Made by a program: the position numbers and the translations under genes
Source: a virus
Length of the DNA stretch: 45,176 nt
Direction: 5' to 3' (one strand)
Virus record (IMG/VR): IMGVR_UViG_3300036820_000030
Coordinates: 1-45,176 of that record
Shown here: positions 15,579 to 25,225 of the stretch, piece by piece
Layout of the letters: each line of letters starts with the position of its first letter
Numbering within the stretch: position 1 is the stretch's first letter
Notes under the pieces: generated by a model
What the model was told of the DNA's origin: nothing
What the model saw: the letters and a program-made list of their open reading frames with translations, nothing else
The model's database searches: none

Positions 15579-16504
15579 CCATTGCCATCTCGCTCCCAGG
15601 CGGGGCCGCCAAGAAGAAGGGCAAGTCGGCCGGTAACAAGCTGGGCCACCTGCCGCCGCCCCAGGACCTGCGGTTCATCCAGTTCACCGGGTTCTGGCAG
15701 GGGTTCTCCCACTCGTTCCAGGTCATGCCGGCGCCCGACCAGGGCCCGCTCGTGACCGGTGGCTTCCCGATCATCAACGTCGTGCAGCGCCCGCAGCGCA
15801 TCTCGCTCACGATCCCCGCCGGGTATGACCCGGTGACGCTGGACATCCCGGTCCAGTTCGAGGCCTGGAGCGCCGGGGACAACTCCCAGGCGCAGCTGAT
15901 CGAGGAGGACATCTCGATCCTGGAGTGGATGTACGGGCGCGGCGCGTTCGGAGGCCCCGGCGGAGGTCCGCACGGGGTCGGTCCGCCGCCGACCGTTCAG
16001 ATCGCGACGCTGAACAGCGCCGGCCAGACCATCCCCCTGCTGAGCTCCAACTACCAGTTCCTGGCGATCGACGGCTCGACCGTCAACGCGGGCAAGCTGG
16101 CGAACGGGGCGGCGCCGAACTACGAGATCACGAGCATCAGCTGGGACCCGACGCCGCTGCGCGTGCCGGCCGGACAGACCTACGGAGGCTGTCGCCTCCG
16201 CCAGCTCGCGACCATCAGCGTCCAGCAGATCGAGTCCGACCCGTACATCACGACGCCGGGCACCGCCGCGGCTCAGTCGGGCGCGCAGGGACAGACCGTC
16301 ACGGTCACGACGCGTGACGGAGACACGTTCCTGACGATCGCGCGCCGCGTTGTCCCAGGCCACAACGCCGCCGAGACGCACGCCATCGCGACGTCGATCA
16401 TGAACACGAACAGCTCCAACTCGAAGCTGGCACGCGGGATCGGCACGAAGCAGAAGAAGGGCATCACGGTCAAGGTCACCCCGGCCGACCGGGCGGCGAC
16501 CTGA
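15575..16504 (+). CDS. Baseplate/tail protein with C-terminal LysM-like domain
   Basis: 309 residues, ATG overlapping the tape measure stop (ATGA). The N-terminal 230 residues are beta-rich and of unknown type. The last 65 contain a LysM-like pattern (VTVTTRDGDTFLTIARRVV, then an Asn-rich helix and KGITVKV), as in gp53/XkdP-type proteins that link the tape measure to the baseplate hub. LysM would bind peptidoglycan or stabilise the hub. Position directly before the hub gene supports this. Confidence 0.8.
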   Translation: MTIAISLPGGAAKKKGKSAGNKLGHLPPPQDLRFIQFTGFWQGFSHSFQVMPAPDQGPLVTGGFPIINVVQRPQRISLTIPAGYDPVTLDIPVQFEAWSAGDNSQAQLIEEDISILEWMYGRGAFGGPGGGPHGVGPPPTVQIATLNSAGQTIPLLSSNYQFLAIDGSTVNAGKLANGAAPNYEITSISWDPTPLRVPAGQTYGGCRLRQLATISVQQIESDPYITTPGTAAAQSGAQGQTVTVTTRDGDTFLTIARRVVPGHNAAETHAIATSIMNTNSSNSKLARGIGTKQKKGITVKVTPADRAAT

Positions 16505-18957
16505 TGGCCGGTCAGTTCCCGCATGACATCGGCGGGGTCCCCACCCTGATCGCGCAGCAGATCGCCGACGGCACCAGCTCGCCGAACCCGCCCCCGGTGT
16601 TCGACCTCGCCGAGGCGGTGCAGGAGGTCACGATCCGCACGCAGATCGAGGGCTCCAGCTTCATCGACGTCACGCTGATCGACCCTCAGTACAGGTTCAT
16701 CAACCACGGGTTCCTGAACCTCGTGCAGAGTGGCAACGAGGCGGGCCTGCTCGAGGCGATCCAGGTGGAGTTCCCGGTCAACTCGGGGACGTTCTGGGTG
16801 CTGACCGCAGCAGACCTCGCCACCGACCAGTCCGACGCGAACATCACGCTGACGTTCGAGGATCGGATCATCTGGGAGCTCCGCCAGTACTGGGGCGCGA
16901 CGACGCCGCGCAAGACGAACGTCCTCCAGTTCATCCAGTCCCTGGTCAACGAGTGCAAGAAGCCACCGACCGGAGAGTCGGCCGGCTGGCAGCAGATCGA
17001 CTTCGTCTGCCCCGAGCTCAAGATCTCGGTCGACGACTCCAAGCCCGCCAAGACCCCCGCGCTGCGCAACCGGAACAAGGAGAGCGGCGTCGACGCCTCG
17101 ATGCCGACCGACACCACGCTCACCAAGGACCAGGCCGACAACATCGCCGTCGCGATCAAGATCGCCAAGCAGCTGAACGCCCCGCTGCTGGCCGTGCAGG
17201 CGCTCCTGTGCGCGGGGTTCGGCGAGTCGGGCTGGCGCAGCGGACAGTCGAACGGCACCTACGGAGGCGTCCTCGGCGGCAGCCTCTCCATATTCCCGAA
17301 CACCAGCGACCCGGGACCGGAGGTCTCCTCCTTCCTGGTCGGTGGCAATGGCTATCAGCAGGGCGGCGCGATCGCGATCGCGAACAGCGTGGCCAAGCAC
17401 GGCGGTGACTCGTCCCCAGGCTACATCGCGCTGGTCGTCGAGGGCTCGGACGTCCCTGGCACGAAGCAGGCCTGGGGTGACGGCGGCAACATCGCGGCCG
17501 GCACGGCGTACTACGGCAAGTTCCTGGACCAGGCCAACGACATCCTCCAGCACTCGGGCGCCTACGTGGCGCTCGCCGCGGCGTCCAAGGCGTCCGGCGA
17601 CCCGGCGGCCGCGAGCTGGAACCCGAACCTGACCCTCCAGCGCGGAGGCGTGGCCAACCCGGGCGAGGACTCGTGGGACTGCATCCAGCGCGTCCTGCAG
17701 GCGAACCCGCCGAGCGCCCCGGGCCTCCCGATCGGGGACGGCACCACGTGGAGCGCGTTCAGCAACGGCGACGCCTTCTACCTGATGGACGGCCACGACA
17801 TGATCGCGCAGAAGCCCGCGGCCTACGTCGACCCGGCCAACAACGTCTGGTGGGCGACCAGCTCCCTGACCAGCGGCAACCGGGACAAGTACGACACGTC
17901 CAAGCACGTCGGTGACGTCCTGTCACTCACCGGGACCTGGGACAACACGGCGTTCATCTACGCCTCGACCAAGACCCACAAGGGCAAGGTCTCCCGCAAG
18001 TCCCGCGTCTCCAAGCCGAGCACCCCGACGGAGCTCACGCTGGAGCTCGTGTGCGGTATCGACGAGTTCCGCGCCGGGCAGGTCGTGCACATCATGAACT
18101 TCGGCCCCGCCACCGGCAAGTGGATCATCACGGACGCCACCCGTAACTGCATGGGCGACACGTTCACCACCTTCACGCTCCAGCCGCCGACGGACCAGAA
18201 CGACTCGTCCACCGTCACGGCGGTCCACGCCAACAGCCCGGTCGGCTCGACGTCCACGAACGGGCTCGCCGCCGCGGCCACCGGCGACAACGCCAGCAGC
18301 CCGGCCAGCGCCGCCATGCGCGCGCTCGCCGAGAAGAGCAAGTTCACCTACCCGCTCAACGACTCCGTGAACGCGCGGCCGATGCCGTTCAGCCTCTTCG
18401 GGACGCAGCAGGTCGCCGGGTTCGGCGTGCCGTTCACCGTGGACTGCTCGGCGTTCGTGACCCTCTGTTACAAGGCCGCCGGCTGGGCGGACCCGAACGG
18501 ACCGGCCTACAACTACAACGGCCAGGGCTACACCGGAACCCTCGCCGCGAACAGCGACAAGGTCACCGAGCCGCAGATCAACGACCTGTGCCTCTACGGC
18601 GCGGCGCCGGACTATGAGCACGTCACGATCTACGTCGGCAACGGCATGGTCGTGAGCATGGGCCAGGAGGGCGATCCCGTCCTGCTCCCGTACAACTACA
18701 GGTCCGACTTCGTGGCCTACTTCCGTCCCCGGAACAGCATCTCGAGGTTCGGCGCGGTCACCGCCTCCGGTAAGCCAGCGCCGTTCAGCGTCACCCAGAG
18801 CCCGTTCCCGCAGTCAGGCAAGGACAACGTGACCCCCGCCCCAGGCTACAACAAGAAGCCGAAGCAGCCGGCGGCGTCCCCGGTCACGGTGGGCGTCAGC
18901 TCATCGTCGGCGATCGCCGCGGCCAAGGCGGCCGGACAGCCCGTGATCGGAGGCTGA
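16504..18957 (+). CDS. Baseplate hub with internal lytic domain and C-terminal NlpC/P60 peptidase
   Basis: 817 residues; start overlaps the previous stop (TGATG). Residues 1-200 look like the gpD/gp27-type hub ring ([31 protein letters not shown]). About 210-360 resemble a lysozyme or transglycosylase insert: [15 protein letters not shown] with a candidate catalytic Glu at 241. The hub fold resumes around 380-590. About 600-735 form an NlpC/P60 cysteine peptidase: FTVDCSAFV with Cys 648, and YEHVTIYVG with His 706. The C-terminal 80 residues are Ser/Ala/Pro-rich. Two wall-cutting activities in one virion protein would help the tail tube cross the cell wall at infection. The peptidase call is strong; the internal glycosidase call is moderate. 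Confidence 0.85.
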   Translation: MAGQFPHDIGGVPTLIAQQIADGTSSPNPPPVFDLAEAVQEVTIRTQIEGSSFIDVTLIDPQYRFINHGFLNLVQSGNEAGLLEAIQVEFPVNSGTFWVLTAADLATDQSDANITLTFEDRIIWELRQYWGATTPRKTNVLQFIQSLVNECKKPPTGESAGWQQIDFVCPELKISVDDSKPAKTPALRNRNKESGVDASMPTDTTLTKDQADNIAVAIKIAKQLNAPLLAVQALLCAGFGESGWRSGQSNGTYGGVLGGSLSIFPNTSDPGPEVSSFLVGGNGYQQGGAIAIANSVAKHGGDSSPGYIALVVEGSDVPGTKQAWGDGGNIAAGTAYYGKFLDQANDILQHSGAYVALAAASKASGDPAAASWNPNLTLQRGGVANPGEDSWDCIQRVLQANPPSAPGLPIGDGTTWSAFSNGDAFYLMDGHDMIAQKPAAYVDPANNVWWATSSLTSGNRDKYDTSKHVGDVLSLTGTWDNTAFIYASTKTHKGKVSRKSRVSKPSTPTELTLELVCGIDEFRAGQVVHIMNFGPATGKWIITDATRNCMGDTFTTFTLQPPTDQNDSSTVTAVHANSPVGSTSTNGLAAAATGDNASSPASAAMRALAEKSKFTYPLNDSVNARPMPFSLFGTQQVAGFGVPFTVDCSAFVTLCYKAAGWADPNGPAYNYNGQGYTGTLAANSDKVTEPQINDLCLYGAAPDYEHVTIYVGNGMVVSMGQEGDPVLLPYNYRSDFVAYFRPRNSISRFGAVTASGKPAPFSVTQSPFPQSGKDNVTPAPGYNKKPKQPAASPVTVGVSSSSAIAAAKAAGQPVIGG

Positions 18958-18958
18958 C

Positions 18959-20659
18959 GTGCCGAACGTCACGCAGTCCCTCCGTCAGGCGAGCCCGACC
19001 GACGTTGGGCCGAACGCGCTCATCGGGTTCATCTCCACCGACCGCGACGCACCGACCGGGTTCGGCCAGGACCTGTACGTCTGGGTCCCGGGCATCGACC
19101 CGGAGAGCGTGCTCGGTCCGTGCCACTGGGGCGCCCCGATCGGGAACACCCTCCCGGCGCAGGGGGCGGCCTGCCTGGTCGTGTTCGACGTCTACGGAGA
19201 CCCGACGGTCGTCTGGTACGACGGCTCTCCGTCATTCACCGGGCCCAGTGGTCCGAGCGGACCATCGGGACCGTCGGGCCCGCAGGGACCTTCCGGCCCG
19301 CAGGGACCGAGCGGGCCTTCAGGCCCGGCAGGTCCGAGCGGGCCGACCGGCGCCACCGGCAGCACGGGTCCGTCCGGGCCGAGTGGCCCGGCGGGGCCGA
19401 GCGGACCGAGCGGACCGACGGGCGCCACAGGAGGGACGGGACCATCGGGGCCAAGCGGACCATCTGGTCCGTTCGGCGGAGACTCGATCGCGTGGACGTT
19501 CAGCACGGCGACCACCAGCTCCCCGGCGTCGGGCGTCGCTAACTTCGATAACGCGACCTACGCCAGCGCGACCCACGTCTACCTGAACAAGCTGGCCTAC
19601 GACGGGGCAGACGTGTCGACGTGGATCACATCCACGACGGCCGGCAGCACGATCAAGATCTTCAACCAGTCCGACCCCGACCAGTACGTCATCGGCGTCG
19701 TCGGCGGCCACACCCTGTCGGGGTCCGTCTACTCGATCCCGTTCACCTACACGACAGGCAACGGGACGCTCGACACGACGGCCGGGGACCTGGTGGTCAC
19801 CCGCAGCCTGATCGGTTCGACCGGGAACACCGGCGCATCGGGTCCATCAGGGCCCTCCGGTCCGTCCGGACCGTCTGGGCCCAGCGGACCTTCCGGACCG
19901 AGCGGTCCGCTCGGCACGACGCCGGCGGCGCTGCAGGTCTACGACAGCGTCACGATGCCGTCGCTGACCGCCGGCACGAACCAGAAGATCGTGATCAACA
20001 CGGTCGTCGCGGACACGATGAGCTGGTGGGACGCCACGAACAAGCGGTACAAGCCGCAGGTCGCTGGCTGGTACCTCGTGGGGTGCTCCTACACCGACAC
20101 GGCGTCCGCGCACTCGGTCGGCTCGGTGGTCGAGCTCGGGGTCTACAAGAACGGCTCGTACATGGTCGCTGGCCACTACGTCGACCGGACGTACTCGGGC
20201 AACGCGTCGTGGGGCATGCAGGCCTCCATGAACCAGTGGCTCGTCTACATGAACGGGTCCTCGGACTACCTCGAGGTCTACGGCAACGCCAGCGGCGCCT
20301 ACGTCGGGGCCGTGTCCATGTTCGTCGTGTCGGCTGGTCTGCAGGGACCGGCTGGGGCGTCCGGTCCGTCGGGTCCATCGGGCCCATCAGGACCGAGCGG
20401 ACCATCGGGCCCGACGGGAGCCACCGGCGCGTCCGGCACCGGGTCGTCCTACGCGACGACCGTGGGAGACGGGTCCTCCACGAACATCGTCGTGACGCAC
20501 TCCCTCGGAACGCGAGACGCGCACGTCGCCGTGTACCGCAACTCGAGCCCGTATGACGTGATCGGGTGCGGGGTCGCGATGACCTCGACGAACACGGTCA
20601 CGCTGACGTTCGGCAGCGCGCCGTCAAGCAACCAGTACAGGGTGGTCGTAAAGGTATGA
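18959..20659 (+). CDS. Spike OB-fold / collagen-like / C1q-like fibre fusion
   Basis: 566 residues, GTG start one base after the hub stop. Residues 1-93 resemble the OB fold of gpV/gp45 spikes ([33 protein letters not shown]). Collagen-like Gly-Pro-Ser triplets occupy about 95-172, 286-318 and 463-493. The segment 173-285 is a beta domain; 320-460 resembles a C1q/TNF jelly roll ([16 protein letters not shown]); the last 70 residues match a common phage tail terminal domain ([19 protein letters not shown]). Collagen triplets would form a trimeric rod. The join of a spike domain to fibre material in one chain is uncommon; the alternative is a short central fibre attached by the OB domain. Confidence 0.82.
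   Translation: MPNVTQSLRQASPTDVGPNALIGFISTDRDAPTGFGQDLYVWVPGIDPESVLGPCHWGAPIGNTLPAQGAACLVVFDVYGDPTVVWYDGSPSFTGPSGPSGPSGPSGPQGPSGPQGPSGPSGPAGPSGPTGATGSTGPSGPSGPAGPSGPSGPTGATGGTGPSGPSGPSGPFGGDSIAWTFSTATTSSPASGVANFDNATYASATHVYLNKLAYDGADVSTWITSTTAGSTIKIFNQSDPDQYVIGVVGGHTLSGSVYSIPFTYTTGNGTLDTTAGDLVVTRSLIGSTGNTGASGPSGPSGPSGPSGPSGPSGPSGPLGTTPAALQVYDSVTMPSLTAGTNQKIVINTVVADTMSWWDATNKRYKPQVAGWYLVGCSYTDTASAHSVGSVVELGVYKNGSYMVAGHYVDRTYSGNASWGMQASMNQWLVYMNGSSDYLEVYGNASGAYVGAVSMFVVSAGLQGPAGASGPSGPSGPSGPSGPSGPTGATGASGTGSSYATTVGDGSSTNIVVTHSLGTRDAHVAVYRNSSPYDVIGCGVAMTSTNTVTLTFGSAPSSNQYRVVVKV
19241..19474 (+). repeat. Collagen-like codon repeat, main block
   Basis: Tandem Gly-Pro-Ser and related triplets, seen as imperfect 9-base repeats of the type GGTCCGAGC or GGACCATCG. 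Two shorter blocks occur at about 19814-19914 and 20345-20440. The codons vary, so the repeats are kept at the protein level rather than by recent slippage. Confidence 0.9.
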
Positions 20660-21657
20660 CGATGAAGTTCGAAGACGTTCTCGAGCTGGACAGCGGGCTC
20701 CTCATCCCGAGTGGTGGGGCGCTCGGAAAGGTCCTCGCGTCCGACGCTTCCGGGAACGCGACGTGGGCCAACCACGGGCCTGACAACATCCAGCCTGGGG
20801 TGCTAGGACTGGTGAACCCGGGCGTCCTCTCGGCCACGCTGCCCGGCACAACGTCATTGTCGCTGACCTTCACGAACTGGCCAACTGGCGACGTGGTATG
20901 GTTCAACGTCAGTAACCAGTACATCCGAGGGGTGCTCCCGGCGGGGACAGGTCTGGTGGCCACGTCGGGAGGGGGCTATAGCCACACCGCCATCGACGCC
21001 GTTCCCCCGACTACGCCGGGCGGGACCTGCACGCTCATCGCGTCACACGGCACCTTCAACGAGGGTTCCGCCGCCCTGGCCGCAGCCAACCAGGCGGCGC
21101 TGACGGCCGGAAACGTCAGGATCTGGGACGGGATCGTGCTTGACTCGGGCGGCAACTTCACGCTGGTCACCGCCAACGGCGGATCACCGGGGATGGTGTT
21201 CAACACGACCAGCGGCCGCGACCGGCGTCCGTGGGCTCGGGGCTTCCACTTCTACGGCAACCCCGGCGGGCCCAACGCGGTGGCTGCCACTCCGGCGTGG
21301 TATCAGATCAACTCTGGCCAGCAGGTCAGGGTCGAGGTCGGACAGAGCGAGCTGCTCCATCTCCGGCTCGAAATCGGGGCGTACACCGACTACGGAAGCT
21401 CGTACGGGCACATCGGATGGCTGATCGACGGGGTTGGGTCCGAGCCCGACCAGATCATGAACTTCGTGAACGCCGGGGCCTACACGACCCAGTGCATCAC
21501 CTGCGAGGGCGATCTGGTCATCGCGTCGGGAAGCTATCTGATCGCCCCCGCGTGGTTACCGTACACCTACGGCAACTCAACCCTCCACAATGACACGACG
21601 TTCAAGTGGAACGTCGACGAGATCATCCACCCCTCAACCACCAACGGGACGTCATAA
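20656..21657 (+). CDS. Tail fibre-like protein
   Basis: 333 residues; ATG 20656 overlaps the previous stop (ATGA). The N-terminus ([20 protein letters not shown] and SGNATW) is a motif common at the base of phage fibres. The rest is beta-rich with many Gly, Thr, Asn and aromatic residues, and contains [15 protein letters not shown] near the C-terminus. No chaperone or peptidase domain is visible. Base composition is slightly less GC-rich than neighbours, as often in receptor-binding genes. A receptor-binding role is inference from position and N-terminal motif. Confidence 0.72.
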   Translation: MTMKFEDVLELDSGLLIPSGGALGKVLASDASGNATWANHGPDNIQPGVLGLVNPGVLSATLPGTTSLSLTFTNWPTGDVVWFNVSNQYIRGVLPAGTGLVATSGGGYSHTAIDAVPPTTPGGTCTLIASHGTFNEGSAALAAANQAALTAGNVRIWDGIVLDSGGNFTLVTANGGSPGMVFNTTSGRDRRPWARGFHFYGNPGGPNAVAATPAWYQINSGQQVRVEVGQSELLHLRLEIGAYTDYGSSYGHIGWLIDGVGSEPDQIMNFVNAGAYTTQCITCEGDLVIASGSYLIAPAWLPYTYGNSTLHNDTTFKWNVDEIIHPSTTNGTS

Positions 21658-21661
21658 GAGC

Positions 21662-21982
21662 ATGGCCGAGATCACACCACACTTCGCGTGGCCGTTCCGC
21701 TTCGTCGGAGGCGTCGCCGCCGTAGATGACCAGGGCACGCTCGCCGAGGTGGAGGCGTGCGTGACGCGCGTCGTCACGTGCTTCATCGGGGACTGCCCGG
21801 ACGTGCCCGACCTCGGGATCCCGAACCCGCTCTTCGCCCAGGCCCCGATCGACCCGACCGCGATCACGGCGGCCTGCAACCTCTGGGAGCCCCGCGCCAC
21901 CGTGACGGTGGGCGAGGGAGCCGACCCGTCTGACCCGACCGGTGCGACGCGCATCGTCACCATCGAAGTGGAGCTCTCCTGA
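21662..21982 (+). CDS. Baseplate wedge protein, gp25-like
   Basis: 106 residues. Pattern HFAWPFRFVGGVAAVDDQGTL, VEACVTRVVTCFIGDCPDVPD, FGIPN-like GIPNPLF and a final VTIEVELS corresponds to gp25/gpW-like wedge proteins with a shortened EPR region. Its place directly before the J-like gene is characteristic. ATG 21662 was chosen because earlier codons overlap the fibre gene; the ribosome site (AAGAG) is weak. Stop and next start overlap (TGATG). Confidence 0.82.
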   Translation: MAEITPHFAWPFRFVGGVAAVDDQGTLAEVEACVTRVVTCFIGDCPDVPDLGIPNPLFAQAPIDPTAITAACNLWEPRATVTVGEGADPSDPTGATRIVTIEVELS

Positions 21983-23595
21983 TGCCCGCCATCACCTTCG
22001 TCGACCTGCCGCTCACCACCGACCCGACGGCGCTCGCCAACGAGGCGACCGACCTGCTGCAGGCGTGGTTCATCGGGCAGGGGCTCTCCGACTGGCAGCC
22101 AAACGCGGTCAACCTCGAGATCATGCAGATCCAGATCCTGGCCGCGATGTTCAACGAGATCGCGGTGCTGGCCGCGCAGGTCCCGGCCTCGGTCTTCCGC
22201 AACTTCGGCACGCAGCTCTTCAACGTGCCCTACCAGAACGCCGTGGCCGCCACGGCCAACGTCGTGTTCACGCTCACGGATGACGCCGGCCACACCATAC
22301 CCGGCGGCACGTTCGTCAGCATCGATGGTGAGGGCTTCTACACCACCGCTGACGTCGACGTCCCGAACGGGCAGAGCTCCGTCCAGATCACGATGCCGGC
22401 CGTCGACGTCGGTTCGGCCTACAACGGGCTCGGCGCGGCCACCGCGCTGATCGACGCCATCAGCTTCGTGTCGGCCGTCACGACCAGCGGCGTCTCGTCC
22501 GGCGGCGTGGACGCCGAGACGGACTCCGACTACCAGGACCGCCTCGCGACCGAGCTGACCCTGCAGGCTCCGCGTCCGATCACCGCCAACGACTACGCCG
22601 TGTTCGTCCTGTCGTTCAGCCCGGCCGACGGCACCGACCAGCAGCTCGTCGGGCGCGCCACCGCGATCGACGGGTTCAGCCCCGACAGCGAGACGTTCAA
22701 CCTGACGTTCACGTCCTCGAGCCCGACGATCACGATCGTCTCGGGCCCGGGTCCGTTCGCGGTCCCCGCCGTCGGCGCCACCGTCACGGGCACCGGCATC
22801 AGCGGCACCGTGCTGGCCAGCCCCGCGCCGACCAGCTCGGAGTTCACGCTCAGCGCCGACCCGTCCGGATCGCACACCAACGAGGCCTGCACCGTCAGCT
22901 CGTCCTACTACAACGAGCGCACCGTCGGGGTCTTCGTGACCGACGTGAACGGCGACGCGCTCAACGAGGATACGCTGACCGCGATCCAGGCGTGGCTGGC
23001 GGGGGGTACGGTCGAGGACGTGGTCTATCCGGGCTACCGGGAGATCAACTTCATCGTCAACGTCATGTCCCCGACCTACGTCCAGATGTCGATCGCGTAC
23101 GAGATCCACGCGCTGCCGGGCTTCGGCTCCGCGAACGTGATCGCGAACGTGAACGCGGCGCTCGCGGCGTACCTCGATCCCGCGTCGTGGGGCTCGCAGC
23201 TCCCTGGCGCGCTCGACCCGACGTGGTACTCCAGCGCGCTCGGGTTCGGCACGGTCCGGATCAACAAGCTGATCGGGATCGTGGAGGCCGTGCCGGGCGT
23301 CGACTACGTCCTGACCGGGACGATGACCCTCGGAACCGCCCCGGGTTCGCCGGTCGGCACGACCGACGTCGCGATGGTCGGGCCGGCCCCGCTGCCGCTC
23401 GTCGAGTACCCGGACTTCGATCCGGTGGCCACGTACGTGACCGATGACCAGGTCCAGTACCTCGGAGAGACCTACTACAGCACGGCCGGGAGCAGCCCCG
23501 GCGCCTGGGACGGGTCTGACTGGACGCTGATCGAGGCCAACCCGGCCACGGTCAACGGCAACGCGGTCTCGATCTGGGGCTCGGCGGACAACTGA
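21982..23595 (+). CDS. Baseplate J-like wedge protein with inserted beta module
   Basis: 537 residues. N-terminal DLLQAWFIGQGLSDWQPN, beta strands with TIPGGTFVSIDGEGFYTT, and the middle TDSDYQDRLATELTLQAPR are diagnostic of Baseplate_J (P2 gpJ, T4 gp6). Residues about 236-305 are a copy of the recurring module (VGATVTGTGISGTVLA at 264), inserted before YYNERTVGVFVTDVNGD. The C-terminal 100 residues contain a small carbohydrate-module-like stretch (YVTDDQVQYLGETYYSTAGSS) similar to chitin-binding type 5/12 repeats. Stop overlaps the next start (TGATG). Confidence 0.9.
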   Translation: MPAITFVDLPLTTDPTALANEATDLLQAWFIGQGLSDWQPNAVNLEIMQIQILAAMFNEIAVLAAQVPASVFRNFGTQLFNVPYQNAVAATANVVFTLTDDAGHTIPGGTFVSIDGEGFYTTADVDVPNGQSSVQITMPAVDVGSAYNGLGAATALIDAISFVSAVTTSGVSSGGVDAETDSDYQDRLATELTLQAPRPITANDYAVFVLSFSPADGTDQQLVGRATAIDGFSPDSETFNLTFTSSSPTITIVSGPGPFAVPAVGATVTGTGISGTVLASPAPTSSEFTLSADPSGSHTNEACTVSSSYYNERTVGVFVTDVNGDALNEDTLTAIQAWLAGGTVEDVVYPGYREINFIVNVMSPTYVQMSIAYEIHALPGFGSANVIANVNAALAAYLDPASWGSQLPGALDPTWYSSALGFGTVRINKLIGIVEAVPGVDYVLTGTMTLGTAPGSPVGTTDVAMVGPAPLPLVEYPDFDPVATYVTDDQVQYLGETYYSTAGSSPGAWDGSDWTLIEANPATVNGNAVSIWGSADN

Positions 23596-24803
23596 TGAGC
23601 TACGATTTCCAGACGACGTTCGGGAGGGACAGCTTCGCCCGGTACCCCGAGCGCTGGCAGACGGACGACTGGGCCCTGTACTGTGACGCGATCGGCGCGT
23701 TCGCGGAGTACCTGTACGTCCTCGTGAACGACTCGGGGCCGGACGACGGGACCGCCGACTTCCTGCCGGGGTGGGGCGCGCTGTACGACCCGACCAACGA
23801 AGACTGCGACCTGTTCTACCTGGCGCAGTTCGTCGGCGTCCAGCTCACCGGGCTCGAGAGCCGCGACCAGGCACAGGCGCTCGTGCTCGCGGAGGCGGGG
23901 CAGAGCCGCGGGACGCTGACGGCCATCAGGTCGGCCGTGCAGCGGAACCTGACCGCGCCGACCAACCTGGTGGGCAACGGCGGGTTCGAGCACGACGCGA
24001 CGTCGTCCACGCCCGCGTGGTGGGCGGGACTGTGGTACGGGTCCGGGACGTCGATCACCACCGAGACCACCTACGCCGTGGAGACCGGGTGGGCCGACAC
24101 GGGCTCGCAGTCGCTGCGGCTCACCGGCACGGTCGGATCCGGCGCCGGTGATCCCGACCTCGGGATCATCTCCCCGGAGATCCCGGCCACGCCCGGACAG
24201 GCGTACTCGATGACCGCCGAGGTGGACTCGCTGACGTCCGGGACGGTCGCCAGCTGCATCATCTACTTCTACGACGCCGCGGGCGACCTGCTGGCCAGCC
24301 ATGACTCGAACCACAAGACCGGCACCGGCACGGACAGCCTCCAGGTCACGGACGTCATCGCCCCGGCGGCGACCTCGTACGCGAAGGTCATCTGTCGGAT
24401 CTACGCCACGTCCCCCGGGAGCATCGACGCCTACTTCGACTCGATCATCTTCGCGCCATCGTCCAGCTCGCCGAGCTACTTCGACGGCGATACGACCAAC
24501 TACGCCTGGACCGGGACGCCCGGAGACAGCACGTCCGTCGGGGACGTCGCGTCCATGTACAACGTCATCGAGCGCTCGTCCGCGACCTCGGTCGGGACGG
24601 ACGCCTACCAGTTCGTCGTCATCGTGAACCCCGCCGCCATCGCGGCCGGGACTGACCAGCTGGCCGTCGACGTCAACGCGGTGAAGCCCGCGGGCGTCTT
24701 CTGGACCCTCGTGCAGTCCGCCGCCTACGTCTGGGCGGAGGCCGAGAACACCTGGACCGAAGACACGCAGACGTGGGCCCAGGCCTCGGTGGTCCAGCCA
24801 TGA
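23595..24803 (+). CDS. Baseplate protein I-like with carbohydrate-binding-like insert
   Basis: 402 residues following J, the place of gpI-type proteins that attach fibres. Residues 1-130 (DDWALYCDAIGAFAEYLYV; FLPGWGALYDPTNED; TLTAIRSAVQRNL) fit the phage tail protein I group. Residues about 133-300 (LVGNGGFEHD, SLRLTGTV, PGQAYSMTAEVDSL) look like a CBM_4_9-type jelly roll that binds polysaccharide. The C-terminal 100 residues return to the gpI-like pattern and end in WTEDTQTWAQASVVQP. The insert may give contact with host surface glycans (inference). Confidence 0.78.
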   Translation: MSYDFQTTFGRDSFARYPERWQTDDWALYCDAIGAFAEYLYVLVNDSGPDDGTADFLPGWGALYDPTNEDCDLFYLAQFVGVQLTGLESRDQAQALVLAEAGQSRGTLTAIRSAVQRNLTAPTNLVGNGGFEHDATSSTPAWWAGLWYGSGTSITTETTYAVETGWADTGSQSLRLTGTVGSGAGDPDLGIISPEIPATPGQAYSMTAEVDSLTSGTVASCIIYFYDAAGDLLASHDSNHKTGTGTDSLQVTDVIAPAATSYAKVICRIYATSPGSIDAYFDSIIFAPSSSSPSYFDGDTTNYAWTGTPGDSTSVGDVASMYNVIERSSATSVGTDAYQFVVIVNPAAIAAGTDQLAVDVNAVKPAGVFWTLVQSAAYVWAEAENTWTEDTQTWAQASVVQP

Positions 24804-24946
24804 GAGAGGCCGTGCTACACGTCTGCCCTGACTGCGGTCGAGTCTTCTCGTCTCCGTCCGTCTGTAGCAGCGGCGTCGAGACCGAGGCGCGGACCATGAC
24901 CGTGACCAACGTCCAGGCAGAGGAGCTCGCTCGTGACACCGAATGA
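24800..24946 (+). CDS. Tiny Cys-rich protein
   Basis: 48 residues, ATG overlapping the stop of the I-like gene (ATGA). The N-terminus has CPDCGRVF and a further Cys at about residue 22, which could bind zinc as half a ribbon. Too short for most gene finders. The overlap on both sides (the next gene starts 14 bases before its stop) supports it as real. Function unknown. Confidence 0.6.
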   Translation: MREAVLHVCPDCGRVFSSPSVCSSGVETEARTMTVTNVQAEELARDTE

Positions 24947-25145
24947 AGAGCTGGCGCTCCAGGTCTCGCGTCAGGAGGCGAAGCGGCTCATCGCCCAGCT
25001 GCTCACGACGATCGAGTCCTTCGGGCTCCCCGAGCCTCAGGAGACCGCCTGTAAGCGGGTCGTCCGGGACCGCGTCTGGGACGGAGCCGGTCGGGTCGAG
25101 GCGGCGCTGCGCGGGGCGTACCCGGGGACGGGCGAGCGCGTGTAG
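24933..25145 (+). CDS. Small hypothetical protein, last forward gene
   Basis: 70 residues, GTG start at 24933 with AGGAG five bases upstream. Helical (ELALQVSRQEAKRLIAQLL; TACKRVVRDRVWDGAGRVE). It is the last gene before the bidirectional terminator. No family recognised. Confidence 0.68.
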   Translation: MTPNEELALQVSRQEAKRLIAQLLTTIESFGLPEPQETACKRVVRDRVWDGAGRVEAALRGAYPGTGERV

Positions 25146-25170
25146 CTTGCGGAGGTAGGTGCAGACACAG

Positions 25171-25197
25171 AACGGGCCCGCGAAAGCGGGCCCGTTT
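25171..25197. terminator. Bidirectional terminator between the convergent operons
   Basis: Perfect 11-bp stem AACGGGCCCGC (25171-25181), GAAA tetraloop, GCGGGCCCGTT (25186-25196), with TTT at the 3' side. On the other strand the stem is preceded and followed symmetrically, so it can stop both the virion operon (stop at 25145) and the long reverse operon (last stop at 25226). Confidence 0.88.
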
Positions 25198-25225
25198 CGA
25201 CGTTCTATGGCCGGCTTGAGGCCGT

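Noticed and set aside
16273-17907. Reverse open frame of 544 codons opposite the hub gene
   Set aside because: Shadow of the hub gene; no recognisable motif or initiation site.
19241-20440. Short regular repeats that might be read as a CRISPR array
   Set aside because: They are 9-base coding triplets for Gly-Pro-Ser in one continuous frame, with no spacers of constant length.
21652-23109. Reverse open frame of 485 codons opposite the J-like gene
   Set aside because: The forward strand encodes Baseplate_J motifs; the reverse frame is Arg/Val/Asp-rich shadow without a start signal.
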